From Haloechinothrix aidingensis (GTDB taxonomy: Bacteria; Actinomycetota; Actinomycetes; Mycobacteriales; Pseudonocardiaceae), in assembly GCF_013450155.1 (NCBI RefSeq), contig NZ_JACCKD010000006.1:124001-188000 (forward strand): a stretch of 64,000 nucleotides of DNA, in the 5' to 3' direction. The notes below the pieces were generated by a model. The model saw nothing but the letters and a program-made list of their open reading frames with translations, had not been told where the DNA came from and made no database searches. This document shows, piece after piece, positions 7,891-16,990 of this stretch (the stretch's first letter is position 1; each line of letters opens with the position of its first letter). Position numbers and translations under genes: made by a program.

Positions 7891-9495
7891 TCACGAGTGG
7901 GACGTGCCGACGATCCGGTGAGCGCGGCACGCCAGGTGCAGGAACAGCCGCTGGTCGGGGTCGTCGATGTCGACTCCGATCAGGTCGATCGCCCGCTGCA
8001 GCCGTGCGCGGACGCCGTTGCGATGCAGATGGATCGCCTCGGCTGTGCGGGCAACCGAACCGCCGGAATCGAGGTACGTACCCAGGATCTCGATGGTCTC
8101 GTCACGCCGCGCCTGGGACACCTTGTCCAACGGCGCGAACAAGGCATCGACCGATTCCTGCACCGTCGGCGACCCGAACCACTCTACGATCGTGCTCCGG
8201 ATCCCGACGGCGTCGAAGCTGATCGGATGGTTCGCGCGCCGCAGCGAGCGCGCATGGGTAGCGGCCACCTTCGCCTCGGTTGCGCTGCCGGCGATGCCGG
8301 TCATCGCGGCGTGCACTCCGCCGATCCCGACATAGGCCCGCAGGTTCGGCACGGCGTGCTGCAGGGCGGCCAGGACCGAGCCCATCAGCCGATGGACGCG
8401 CAGTCCCAGATCGCGCGGCGGGGATGACGAATGGTGGCTGTGCAGCAGCCACAGTGCCGCCGGTTCCTGCGCCGTATGCCAGATACCACCGGAGGTGGAT
8501 GCGGTCGTCAGCGCGATCCGGGCCAGGCGCTCCCTGGTCTCGTAGGCCAGCAGGCCGTCCGCGATCCCCTCCTGCGGGATGTCCAGCTCGAAACGTCCCA
8601 CGATGTGCCAGGCATCCACCGGAATACCGAGTTTGCGGGCTTGTGGTGACAAGTCGTCGCGGGTCTCGCGGCTGGCTCCGAGTAGCTGCCTGAGCACCTC
8701 ATCCACGGACAGCATGTTGGTGCGCTCGGCTTGTTCAGTGATGAACGCCGTGCGGCTGGTCTCGGCTGCGAGGCGCCACAGCACCATCTCCAGCAACGTG
8801 TTGGCGTCCGCGTCGGACAGCCGTGCGGAGACGAACTGTTCACCCTCGGGTTGGTTGACGATGGCCGGTACGGCCAACAGCTCGGTGCCCTCCTCGGGCG
8901 GCTCTGTCGTGACCCGGATTTCGTAGCCGAGCAGGCTCGAGCCAATCGTCGCGAGGTCCGTAGGTGTGCTGCCCTCGCCTGCGAGCCGGTCGATAGCGTC
9001 GATGACCCGCCGCACCCGTTCCATCGTGAGGTGCAGTTCGTCGGCGATCTCTTGCGCGACGACGTTGAGCACGGTGTTCAGGTCACGATCCGGCGACAAC
9101 CGGACGAGCGCCAGCCCGCTCTTGCGGCACATGCTGCGAGCTGTCAGGGAGACGCCGGCGTCTTCGGGCGCGGTCAGCATCAGGCCGGCTACTTCGCGGC
9201 TCACCGCGCGACGCACCGCCACGTCCATCAGGTACCCGTCGGCGATGTGTGACAGCCTGCGATCGAGAACCACCAGCGCCCCGGCACCGACCTCATCGAG
9301 TTGATCTGTCGAATCGATCAGTCGAACCTCGGCGATGTCGCGGTCGATGTCGCCGTCGAGCGCGATGGCGTCCTCGGGCCGGTTCAGCTGTAGCTCGGCC
9401 AGGATCGCGCGCAGTGACCGGCGGGACGTGCCGGACGGTAGCTCGACCGCCACGTGGGGGCGGTCTTGTGCAACACGCACCGAATGGCTTGGCAT
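7891..9495 (-). CDS. PucR-family transcriptional regulator
   Basis: The 534-residue product has the three-part PucR layout: an N-terminal sensor domain (about 1-140), a central GGDEF-like region (about 280-400), and a C-terminal HTH_30 domain with ETIEILGTYLDSGGSVARTA and the recognition segment HLHRNGVRARLQRAIDLIGV. PucR proteins are usually ligand-responsive activators of purine, allantoin or amine catabolism. It is transcribed away from the DUF917 gene, with 70-240 bp between them, so it probably controls both arms of this cluster. The start at 9495 is a choice among three in-frame Met codons (9495, 9543, 9591); none has a clearly better ribosome site, so the N-terminus is uncertain. Confidence 0.88.
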   Translation of the reverse strand: MPSHSVRVAQDRPHVAVELPSGTSRRSLRAILAELQLNRPEDAIALDGDIDRDIAEVRLIDSTDQLDEVGAGALVVLDRRLSHIADGYLMDVAVRRAVSREVAGLMLTAPEDAGVSLTARSMCRKSGLALVRLSPDRDLNTVLNVVAQEIADELHLTMERVRRVIDAIDRLAGEGSTPTDLATIGSSLLGYEIRVTTEPPEEGTELLAVPAIVNQPEGEQFVSARLSDADANTLLEMVLWRLAAETSRTAFITEQAERTNMLSVDEVLRQLLGASRETRDDLSPQARKLGIPVDAWHIVGRFELDIPQEGIADGLLAYETRERLARIALTTASTSGGIWHTAQEPAALWLLHSHHSSSPPRDLGLRVHRLMGSVLAALQHAVPNLRAYVGIGGVHAAMTGIAGSATEAKVAATHARSLRRANHPISFDAVGIRSTIVEWFGSPTVQESVDALFAPLDKVSQARRDETIEILGTYLDSGGSVARTAEAIHLHRNGVRARLQRAIDLIGVDIDDPDQRLFLHLACRAHRIVGTSHS

Positions 9496-9566
9496 GGGTT
9501 CACGATGCACCTTCCCTGTTCTGTTCGGCAACCGTAGATTCATCCCGACAAATGGAGGTTTGATTG

Positions 9567-9740
9567 ATGAGCGGATTCGCGGACATTTCAACCATGCGTC
9601 CTCCGGACGGTGGCTCGGCCGGCCTGAGCGAGCGGACTCGTGGTGGCCGGATGCTCACCGGTGGAACGGGCGTGGTGCCCGGCCTGCGATACGGGCGACA
9701 CGCGCGAGATGAGGTTCTGGCCACCGGGGACGCGTCATGA
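9567..9740 (+). CDS. Possible 57-residue small protein translationally coupled to DUF917
   Basis: An ATG nine bases after a GGAGG ribosome site opens a 57-codon frame. Its TGA overlaps the ATG of the DUF917 gene as ATGA, the same coupling style used by many gene pairs here. The sequence starts MSGFADISTMRPPDGG, is Gly/Arg-rich, and has no membrane segment, Cys motif or recognised family. It could be a real small protein or a leader whose translation opens the DUF917 start. The strong ribosome site, the coupling, and the lack of a ribosome site next to the DUF917 ATG favour translation. Confidence 0.45.
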   Translation: MSGFADISTMRPPDGGSAGLSERTRGGRMLTGGTGVVPGLRYGRHARDEVLATGDAS

Positions 9741-10831
9741 GTCAGGAGTTCGAGACGAGTCTCGGCGAGCACGAACTGGCCGACCTGGCCGTTGGCTGCA
9801 CGGTGCTCGCAGGCGGAGGGGGAGGCGATCCCCGCGTCGGATTGATGATGGCCATCAACGCGGTGCAACACCACGGCCCCGTTTCGGTGATTCAACTCGA
9901 CGACGTGGCGGATTCGGACACCGTCTTCGCCGCGGGCATGGTCGGTGCACCCACGGTGATGATGGAGAAGATAGCCAACGGCGGCGAGGGCAGGGTCATC
10001 CAAGACACGCTGCAAGCCCGTCTCGGTACGCGGATCTCCGCGATGATGCCCATGGAGATGGGCGGCATCAACGGTGTCCTTCCGGTGGCGTGGGCCGTCA
10101 ATGCCGGGCTACCGCTCGTCGACGGCGACCTGATGGGTCGCGCGTTTCCCGAGCTTCAGATGTGCACCCCGCACCTGCACGACATCCCATCCCGGCCCAG
10201 CGTCCTCGTCGACGAACGGTCACAGGCGATCACGTTCGATACGGCTGGGAACGTATGGCTGGAACGCCTGATGCGCAACACGGTGTCGGTGCTGGGCGGA
10301 TGCGCATCCGCGGGTCTCTATCCGATGTCCGGTGCCGTAGCGCGGGGTCCCGTGATCCGCGGAACGGTCAGCACCGCGGTCCGGATCGGCCGTGCGATCC
10401 GGACCGCGGGAGCCAGCCCGTTCGAGGCCCTGGACTCCGAGGCAGAGGTCTACCCGCTGATCACTGGCAAGGTGATCGACGTCGAGCGCCACACCGCGGG
10501 CGGGTTCGTGCGCGGATCGGCCGTGATCGAGGGCACGGAGACCGACTCCGGGCGCCTGGTTCGCGTCGAGTTCCAGAACGAGAATCTGGTCGCGCTGGAG
10601 GACGGGGAGCCGATCGCCACGGTGCCCGACATCATCACGCTGCTTGATCGGCACACTGCCCACGGCATCGTCACCGAGCACATCCGTTACGGGCAGCGGG
10701 TCGTCCTCTCGGTATTCCGGGGGCCGACCCAGTGGCGCAGTGAGGCAGGGCTGCGGGTGGTAGGCCCGCGGGCCTTCGGTTACGACGTCGAGTTCAAGCC
10801 GGTGGAGGAACGCCATGCCCCGACCCATTGA
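9737..10831 (+). CDS. DUF917-family protein (S-methyl-thiohydantoin desulfurase-like), module 1
   Basis: This 364-residue protein has the DUF917 signature: a Gly-rich AGGGGGGDP near residue 30, MMPMEMGGINGVLP near 105, and GRAFPELQM near 135, followed by a beta-rich C-terminal half (TGKVIDVERHTAGGFVRG). From memory, Pfam now names the two halves after S-methyl thiohydantoin desulfurase; I could not check that. The gene overlaps the following HyuA gene by 17 bp. DUF917 and HyuA proteins occur adjacent or fused in many organisms, so the two products probably form one enzyme complex acting on a hydantoin-like ring. The start is fixed by overlap with the small upstream frame. Confidence 0.88.
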   Translation: MSQEFETSLGEHELADLAVGCTVLAGGGGGDPRVGLMMAINAVQHHGPVSVIQLDDVADSDTVFAAGMVGAPTVMMEKIANGGEGRVIQDTLQARLGTRISAMMPMEMGGINGVLPVAWAVNAGLPLVDGDLMGRAFPELQMCTPHLHDIPSRPSVLVDERSQAITFDTAGNVWLERLMRNTVSVLGGCASAGLYPMSGAVARGPVIRGTVSTAVRIGRAIRTAGASPFEALDSEAEVYPLITGKVIDVERHTAGGFVRGSAVIEGTETDSGRLVRVEFQNENLVALEDGEPIATVPDIITLLDRHTAHGIVTEHIRYGQRVVLSVFRGPTQWRSEAGLRVVGPRAFGYDVEFKPVEERHAPTH

Positions 10832-12377
10832 CCTGCGACTCGGTATCGACGTCGGTGGTACCAATACCGACGCGGTCGTGGTGGACAACAATCAGCGACT
10901 GCTCGCCCAGTTCAAAACCCCGACCACGTTCGATCTCGGCACGGGCATTCACCAGGCGATCGCCGGCGTGAGTTCGGTCCTCGATGCGCCACTCGACAGA
11001 GTGACCCATGTGATGCTCGGGACGACGCACGCCACGAACGCCATCCTCGAGGGCCGCGAGCTACTCAAGACCGCGGTCGTGCGGATCGGTGCGCCCGCGA
11101 CGTTGTCGATTCCGCCGTTGCTGGACTGGCCAAGCGAGTTGCGCGCCGCGGCGTCGGCCGGTGAGGTGATCGTGCCCGGCGGCAGCGAGGTATCCGGAGA
11201 GCCGATCGTGCCGTTCGAGAGGCAGGAGCTGGTTCGCTTCCTCGAGGAGCACGCGGGCACGATCGAAGCGGTCGCGATCACCTCGGTCTTCTCGCCGGTA
11301 TCGGCGGAGCACGAGCTGGAGGCGGAGCAGGTGGTCCATGAGGTACTCGGGGACGTGCCCGTGTCTCTCTCGTACCGGATCGGCTCCCTGGGACTGCTCG
11401 AGCGTGAGAACGCCTGCGTGCTCAATTCCTCGCTCGTTGGTGTAGCCCGTAAGGTGGTCAGCGGTCTGAACGACGCCCTCGAGCGCAATGGGATCGACGC
11501 GGTCGCCTATCTGACCCAGAACGACGGCACTCTGATGGGTTTGGACTATGTGCTGCGTTTTCCTGTGCTGAGCATCGGTAGTGGACCGGCGAACAGTATG
11601 CGCGGGGCCGGTTACCTCACCCAGGAGACCGACGCACTCGTGATCGATGTCGGCGGAACCTCGACCGACATCGGAGTGCTGGTGAACGGATTCCCGCGGG
11701 AATCGTCGGCCGCGGTGAACATCGGGGGAGTCCGGACCAATTTCCGGATGCCCGATCTCAACAGTATCGCCGTGGGCGGCGGTACCAAGATCGCCCAGGA
11801 TGGCGACGGCATCAAGGTCGGCCCCGAAAGCGTCGGCCATCGCCTGGTGACCGACAGTCTCGTATTCGGCGGAGCATCTCCGACCTTGTCCGACGCCGCG
11901 GTGAGCGCTGAGCGGGCCGACATGGGCAAGCGTGACCTGCTGGCCGATACGGCAGTCGATCTGACCGGCGCGCTGCGAATCGCCGATGAACGTGTAGCGA
12001 TCGCGATAGATCAGATGAAGACCACCCGAGGCGACGCGCGCGTCATCGCAGTCGGAGGTGGAAGTGTCGTGCTACCGCCGGAACTCGAGGGAGCCAGTGT
12101 CGTGCTCCACCCCGAGCATTACGACGTGGCAAACGCCATCGGAGCGGCCATCGCCTCGGTCTCCGGCCAGGTCGACAAAGTGTTCAAACTATCCGGACGC
12201 ACCCGCCAAGAGGTTACCGACGAGGCGACGACCGACGCGCGCAATGAGGCGATCAGCGCGGGCGCCGACCCGGCGGCCGTCGAGATCGTCGAGATCGAGG
12301 AGGTTCCCATGGCTTATCTGACCGAACCGGTAATCCGGATCCGCGCCAAGGCCGCCGGCCCACTCAGCACGGTTTGA
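10815..12377 (+). CDS. Hydantoinase/oxoprolinase HyuA-type ATPase, module 1
   Basis: The 520-residue protein has the ASKHA-type ATP site of HyuA proteins: phosphate loop 1 in LGIDVGGTNTD (residues 8-18), a second phosphate motif VIDVGGTSTDIG near 277, and a late VGGGSVVLPP adenosine motif near 415. HyuA subunits use ATP to open five-membered imide rings such as hydantoins or 5-oxoproline. The partner HyuB gene is absent; instead the DUF917 gene overlaps the start. I infer that DUF917 replaces HyuB as partner. It shares its architecture with the second copy at 28230-29783, but the two differ in many positions, so the duplication is old. Confidence 0.9.
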   Translation: MPRPIDLRLGIDVGGTNTDAVVVDNNQRLLAQFKTPTTFDLGTGIHQAIAGVSSVLDAPLDRVTHVMLGTTHATNAILEGRELLKTAVVRIGAPATLSIPPLLDWPSELRAAASAGEVIVPGGSEVSGEPIVPFERQELVRFLEEHAGTIEAVAITSVFSPVSAEHELEAEQVVHEVLGDVPVSLSYRIGSLGLLERENACVLNSSLVGVARKVVSGLNDALERNGIDAVAYLTQNDGTLMGLDYVLRFPVLSIGSGPANSMRGAGYLTQETDALVIDVGGTSTDIGVLVNGFPRESSAAVNIGGVRTNFRMPDLNSIAVGGGTKIAQDGDGIKVGPESVGHRLVTDSLVFGGASPTLSDAAVSAERADMGKRDLLADTAVDLTGALRIADERVAIAIDQMKTTRGDARVIAVGGGSVVLPPELEGASVVLHPEHYDVANAIGAAIASVSGQVDKVFKLSGRTRQEVTDEATTDARNEAISAGADPAAVEIVEIEEVPMAYLTEPVIRIRAKAAGPLSTV

Positions 12378-12388
12378 GGCGGGTCGCG

Positions 12389-12523
12389 ATGACGAAGGAA
12401 GCACGTCGACTTGTCCGGATCGACCCACATCCGTCTCCGGCTCCGAGCCGCGCCGGCGAACGAGGGCTGATCGCCTACGGCGGTTCAGGACGGATCCGTT
12501 CCATGCAGCGAGACGCCCTCTGA
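12389..12523 (+). CDS. Possible 44-residue small ORF between hyuA and the molybdenum subunit gene
   Basis: A short frame begins MTKEARRLVRIDPHPSP and ends 57 bp before the large-subunit start. A weak GAGG sits about ten bases upstream of the ATG. It is Arg-rich with no recognised family. It is reported because the 200-bp gap is otherwise unexplained inside an operon whose other junctions are tight; it may be chance. Confidence 0.25.
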   Translation: MTKEARRLVRIDPHPSPAPSRAGERGLIAYGGSGRIRSMQRDAL

Positions 12524-12580
12524 CGTAGCCGGGCCCGGATCCGGCTCGGCCCACCAAACCGATATCGAGGAGTTGCTGTG

Positions 12581-14965
12581 ATGACCACTACAGAACCCCA
12601 GTCGACCAAGTATGCGGGAAAACCACAGCCAGGTATCGATGACCCGAGCCTGCTGACGGGCAGTAGCACATACATGGATGACATCACCGTGCCGAGGATG
12701 ATCGAGGGCGCGGTGTTGCGTAGCCCTGTAGCGCACGCGCGTATCACCCGCATCGACGTGAGCAAGGCGCGGGAGCTCCCCGGCGTCTTCGACGTGATCA
12801 CCGGCAACGATCTGGTCGAGATCGCCGGCGAGCAACCCGTCATCTGGTATCCGATACCCGAGCAGCGCATCGCTCGCGCACACGCGCTGGCGACCGACAC
12901 CGTGCGGTGGGTCGGTCAGGGTGTCGCGGCGGTTGCCGCCGTCGACCGGTACGTGGCCGAGGATGCACTGGAGCTGATCGAGGTCGACTACGAGCCGTTA
13001 CCCGTCGTCGCCGACCTCGAGCAAGCGCTGGCGCCGGACGCTCCGAAGCTGTACGAAGACTGGCCGGACAACGTCAGTGGATCGATGACGTTGACGGCGG
13101 GGGATGCCGACGCCGCCTTCGCCGAGGCCGATGTCGTCGTCGGGGCGAGCTTCCGGCACCACCCGGGTTACGGATGTCCCATCGAGACTCGTGGCTGCAT
13201 CTCGAACTGGGACGTCTTCTCGGGCCGGCTCGATGTGTGGCTGGGGACCCAGTCGCCGAATCTCGCCAGGGAGCTGTTCGCTCAGGTCCTGTCGCTGCCC
13301 GTCAGCAAGATTCGTGTGCGCACACCCGAAATCGGTGGCGGGTTCGGGTTGAAGTTCGACTTCTACCCGGAAGGCGTCATCGCCGCGATCCTGTCCCGGC
13401 GCAGCAAGCGGCCCGTGAAACTGCTGGAGGACAGGCAGGAGAGTTTCGTGGCCTCGTCTCGGTCCCGCGATATGCGGCACGACTTCGAGATGGCGCTGCG
13501 CTCGGACGGGACGATTCTCGGCCTGCGCGGTACCGCTTACGGCGTTCTCGGCGGAGCCCTGGGCACGGTGGGAGCCGGCCCCCCGTGGGCGTCGGTGCTC
13601 ACGTCCATGGGGCCGTACAAGATCCCGAACCAGGAGCTGACGCTCAAGGCGGTGATGACGAACCGATCGCCCTACGGTTCCTACCGCGGTTGGGGTGTGC
13701 CCAAGGGAAACATCGTGCACGAGCGGCTCATCGAACTCGCCGCACGCAAGCTCGGGATGAGTCGAATCGAGCTACGCAGGATGAACTTCCCCGCGCCGGA
13801 CGAGTTCCCGTACTTCAGCGGAGCGGCATTCACCTTCGACAGCGGCCGGTACGCCGACTGCCTGGATCTCGCTACGTCCGCCGTCGAGGAGCGTGGCTGG
13901 AATGAGCTGCAGCGCGAAGGGCGCGAGGCGGGCCGATCGATCGGAATCGGATACGGCTTCCACATCGAGCCCGGTGCGTACGGACCGAGCCGTGTCCTCA
14001 ACATGGTCGGTCTCGATCACTCGGGCTTCGACGAGGTGTATGTCCGCATGGACTCCGCAGGCAAGGTGACGGTCCTGTCGGGGCAGATCTCGACAGGACA
14101 AGGGACGCACACGACCTACGCGCAGTTGGTCGCCGAGGGGCTCGGCGTCCCGATCGAGGACGTTACGGTCGTGACCGGCGACACCGAATCCTGTCCGTAC
14201 ACCGGCTACGGCACCGGCGGCAGCAGGGCAGCCACGTTGGGTGGCGCGGCTATCGTCAACGCCACCGGACGGCTGAAGGCGAAGATCCTGCGCATCGGCG
14301 CCGAGCTTCTCGAGGCGGATCCTGAGGATCTGGAGCTCGACAACGGCCGGGTATCGGTCCGCGGCGCCGCCGATTCCTCTGTTTCGACCGCCGATATCGG
14401 CTATTCCGCCTACCGGATGCTGAACGGGCGGCTGCCCGAGTCCGAGACGCCGACACTTGAAGAGGTGGACGTCTTCGACCCGGCGAACATGACGACGTCC
14501 TACGCCTGTACCGCACTGCTGGTGGAGGTCGACAGGCAGACCGGAGCCGTCAAGCTGCTGGACTGCCTGCAGGCCCACGATGCGGGTGTGATCATCAACC
14601 CGCTGCTTGCCGACGGGCAGCTCGCAGGCGGCTTGGCGCAGGCCTTCGGTGGCGGGTTGTTCGAGGAGTTCGTCTACGACGACGACGGTCAGATCCGCAC
14701 TGCGAGCTTCATGGACTACCTGATCCCGAGTGCCACGGACATTCCACCGTTTCACTTCTATCACCAGGAAACCCCGGCTCCGCACATCCCGGGAGGCATG
14801 AAGGGCCTGGGCGAGGCGGGGACCATTGCCGGGGTATCGGTGGTGGGAAGCGCGATCGACGACGCATTGTCCGATCTCGGGGTGACCGTGTGCGAGTTTC
14901 CGATGACACCGCCCCGATTGCTCGAACTCATCCGTGCGGCCCAGTCAGGAGAAGCAACGACATGA
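12581..14965 (+). CDS. Molybdenum hydroxylase large subunit (xanthine dehydrogenase/aldehyde oxidase type), module 1
   Basis: The 794-residue protein is a molybdopterin-cytosine-dinucleotide-type large subunit. The N-terminal hammerhead domain (about 20-150, GSSTYMDDI) is followed by Mo-binding domains with GGGFGLKFDF near 260 and GTGGSRAA near 545. The active-site loop reads YGSYRGWG (about 365-371), without the Cys of CO dehydrogenase (AYRCSFR), so it should not be a CO dehydrogenase. The catalytic base Glu745 lies in KGLGEAGT. Such enzymes hydroxylate carbons in N-heterocycles or aldehydes using water. ATG at 12581 is preferred, eight bases after GAGGAG; GTG at 12578 is possible. It overlaps the FAD subunit gene as ATGA. 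Confidence 0.92.
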   Translation: MTTTEPQSTKYAGKPQPGIDDPSLLTGSSTYMDDITVPRMIEGAVLRSPVAHARITRIDVSKARELPGVFDVITGNDLVEIAGEQPVIWYPIPEQRIARAHALATDTVRWVGQGVAAVAAVDRYVAEDALELIEVDYEPLPVVADLEQALAPDAPKLYEDWPDNVSGSMTLTAGDADAAFAEADVVVGASFRHHPGYGCPIETRGCISNWDVFSGRLDVWLGTQSPNLARELFAQVLSLPVSKIRVRTPEIGGGFGLKFDFYPEGVIAAILSRRSKRPVKLLEDRQESFVASSRSRDMRHDFEMALRSDGTILGLRGTAYGVLGGALGTVGAGPPWASVLTSMGPYKIPNQELTLKAVMTNRSPYGSYRGWGVPKGNIVHERLIELAARKLGMSRIELRRMNFPAPDEFPYFSGAAFTFDSGRYADCLDLATSAVEERGWNELQREGREAGRSIGIGYGFHIEPGAYGPSRVLNMVGLDHSGFDEVYVRMDSAGKVTVLSGQISTGQGTHTTYAQLVAEGLGVPIEDVTVVTGDTESCPYTGYGTGGSRAATLGGAAIVNATGRLKAKILRIGAELLEADPEDLELDNGRVSVRGAADSSVSTADIGYSAYRMLNGRLPESETPTLEEVDVFDPANMTTSYACTALLVEVDRQTGAVKLLDCLQAHDAGVIINPLLADGQLAGGLAQAFGGGLFEEFVYDDDGQIRTASFMDYLIPSATDIPPFHFYHQETPAPHIPGGMKGLGEAGTIAGVSVVGSAIDDALSDLGVTVCEFPMTPPRLLELIRAAQSGEATT

Positions 14966-15840
14966 AACCACCGCCGTTCGAATACCGCAGCGCCCACGAC
15001 AGTGCCGAGGCCGTGACTCTGCTGACCGAGTACGGCGACGACGCCAAGATCCTCGCCGGTGGGCAGAGCCTCGTCCCGCTGATGAACTTCCGGATGGCGC
15101 GTCCATCGGTGCTCATCGACATCAATCAGACGCAGGACATGACGCATATCCATGCGGAAGACGGCCACCTCGTCGTCGGTGCGATGACCCGTCAGCGTGT
15201 CCTCGAACGCGATCAGACAGCGGGCTCCGCCGTTCCGCTCTTGCCGGCCGCGCTGGCCCACAGCGGCCATACGACCAATCGCAACCGGGGTACGTTCGGC
15301 GGCAGTTTGGCACACGCCGACCCGGCTGCGGAACTGCCGACCGTGCTGGTGGCACTTGGCGGGGAACTGACCGTGCAAGGTCCGTCCGGAAAGCGGACGG
15401 TTCCCGCCGAGGACTTCTTCCTCGCTCCGCTCGTGACCAGCCTGGAATACAATGAGATCCTGCTCTCGGCGCGGCTGCCCCGGTTACCGCGTGGCACCGG
15501 TGTCCGAGTCGAAGAACTCGCTCGCCGCCACGGCGATTTCGCCATCGTTTCCGTGATGGCAGCGGTCCATCTCGACTCGAACGGACGTGCGGACCTTGTG
15601 CGCATTGCGGCCGGCGGTGTCGATTCAACACCGATCCGGTTGCACGAGGCCGAGGCACAACTCTCGGGAACCACGTTGGACGACGCCGGGATCGACGCGG
15701 CTGCCGTAGCCGCGGCGGATTCCGTTCAACCGACCGACGACGTCCATGGTTCGGCCTCGTACCGGCTCGAGATGGTGCGAGTGCTGGTCGCTCGAGCGAT
15801 CCGTTCGGCAATCACTCACCAGAAGGAAGGCCACCCATGA
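14962..15840 (+). CDS. Molybdenum hydroxylase FAD-binding medium subunit, module 1
   Basis: This 292-residue subunit carries the two FAD signatures of the CoxM/XdhB family: ILAGGQSLVPLMNFRMARP near residue 30 and NRGTFGGSLAHADPAAELP near residue 110. The C-terminal CO-dehydrogenase flavoprotein domain follows. It passes electrons from the iron-sulfur subunit to an acceptor. The start overlaps the large subunit stop as ATGA, and its own stop overlaps the iron-sulfur subunit start the same way, so the three subunits are made in a coupled series. The electron acceptor (NAD+, quinone or other) cannot be read from the sequence. Confidence 0.92.
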   Translation: MKPPPFEYRSAHDSAEAVTLLTEYGDDAKILAGGQSLVPLMNFRMARPSVLIDINQTQDMTHIHAEDGHLVVGAMTRQRVLERDQTAGSAVPLLPAALAHSGHTTNRNRGTFGGSLAHADPAAELPTVLVALGGELTVQGPSGKRTVPAEDFFLAPLVTSLEYNEILLSARLPRLPRGTGVRVEELARRHGDFAIVSVMAAVHLDSNGRADLVRIAAGGVDSTPIRLHEAEAQLSGTTLDDAGIDAAAVAAADSVQPTDDVHGSASYRLEMVRVLVARAIRSAITHQKEGHP

Positions 15841-16340
15841 GCGATAAACACACGATCACCGTCACCGTCAACGGGCATGTATACACCGACGACTGCGAGG
15901 CGCGGATGACATTGGCGGACTTCCTGCGCCGCCAGTGCGGACTCACCGGCACCCATCTCGGCTGCGAGCACGGGGTTTGTGGCGCCTGCACGGTATTCCT
16001 GGATGACGTCGCTGTCCGTTCGTGCCTGACGTTCGCCGTCCAAGCCGATGGTGCCCGCATCAAGACAGTCGAAGGGCTTGCCGAAGGCGACGAGCTCAAT
16101 ACGCTGCAGAAGTCGTTCCAGGAGAATCACGGGCTGCAGTGCGGATTCTGCACGCCCGGAATGCTCATGTGCGCAACCGAGTTGCTGCGCGAGAACCCGA
16201 ACCCGACCGAGACCGAGGTGCGCGAAGGAATCTCGGGAGTGCTGTGCCGGTGCACCGGCTATGACGGGATCGTCAGGTCGGTCATGGCGGCTGCTGACAG
16301 CCGGCGCGACGGGGTCTCCGAGAGTGGGAGTATCAGTTGA
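15837..16340 (+). CDS. Molybdenum hydroxylase [2Fe-2S] small subunit, module 1
   Basis: The 167-residue protein has the two [2Fe-2S] clusters of CoxS-type subunits. Cys43, Cys48, Cys51 and Cys63 form the plant-ferredoxin-type site. Cys102, Cys105, Cys137 and Cys139 (CGFC and CRC) form the helical-domain site next to the molybdopterin. It relays electrons from molybdenum to FAD. The length is normal for separate small subunits. It overlaps the FAD subunit upstream, and the CoxG-like gene starts inside its stop codon (TTGA). Confidence 0.93.
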   Translation: MSDKHTITVTVNGHVYTDDCEARMTLADFLRRQCGLTGTHLGCEHGVCGACTVFLDDVAVRSCLTFAVQADGARIKTVEGLAEGDELNTLQKSFQENHGLQCGFCTPGMLMCATELLRENPNPTETEVREGISGVLCRCTGYDGIVRSVMAAADSRRDGVSESGSIS

Positions 16341-16942
16341 AGATCGAGCAGGAGATAGTGGTACCCGCTCCCAAGGCTGAAGTGTGGAAGTTCTTCCACG
16401 ACGTTCCGTCCGTCGTGGAGTGCCTGCCGGGTGCCGAGATAACCGAGCAGGACGACGAAGGAAACTACCGTGGTCAACTGGCCACCAAGCTCGGTCCTAT
16501 CGCGATCAAATTCGAAGGCAAGGCCACCGTCGTGTTCGACGAGAACGCATCACAGGTGACCATTCACGGCACAGGTGTCGATCGCAAGGGCGGTAGCCGC
16601 GGGGAAATCACTGTAGTCGGCGACATCAGTGATACGGACGCCGGAACACACGTCGGGATCAAATCCGACGTCACATTGTCCGGGTCCGCTGCCCAGTTCG
16701 GGAGAACCGGCCTCATAAACGACATATCACAACGCATGCTGGGCGAGTTCGCCACCTGCGTCGAAACCAAACTCAACGCCACACCCGAAACGGCAGCAAG
16801 GACCGTCGCTCCCGAGCCGCAAGGGATAAGCATCATTCTCAGAAGCCTGTGGGCACGGCTGAGGCGCCTCATCGCGCCACGTCGCTCCCGCGCTGCGACG
16901 GAGCGAACAGGACAGGATTCGGACCAACGTGAGCGTGAGTAA
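16337..16942 (+). CDS. CoxG-like SRPBCC-family protein
   Basis: The 201-residue product starts at a TTG that overlaps the previous stop. Residues 1-145 form a SRPBCC/CoxG domain (EIVVPAPKAEVWKFFHDVPS, then EGKATVVFDE). CoxG proteins are thought to attach CO-dehydrogenase-type enzymes to the membrane. In keeping with this, the C-terminus has an amphipathic basic segment (ILRSLWARLRRLIAPRR) and a charged tail. With the MoxR, VWA and XdhC proteins encoded leftward, this completes a CoxD/E/F/G-like accessory set for an enzyme that is not a CO dehydrogenase. Confidence 0.87.
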   Translation: MKIEQEIVVPAPKAEVWKFFHDVPSVVECLPGAEITEQDDEGNYRGQLATKLGPIAIKFEGKATVVFDENASQVTIHGTGVDRKGGSRGEITVVGDISDTDAGTHVGIKSDVTLSGSAAQFGRTGLINDISQRMLGEFATCVETKLNATPETAARTVAPEPQGISIILRSLWARLRRLIAPRRSRAATERTGQDSDQRERE

Positions 16943-16990
16943 GCCCATCAGACTCGGACATTGAGTCGAGATCAGCATCAGGAGCAGCCA

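Noticed and set aside
12581-16340. Carbon monoxide dehydrogenase (CoxMSL)
   Set aside because: Subunit set and accessory genes resemble cox clusters, but the large subunit loop is SYRGWG and lacks the copper-ligand Cys of AYRCSFR; the second copy has AFRGVNG. Both look like other molybdenum hydroxylases.
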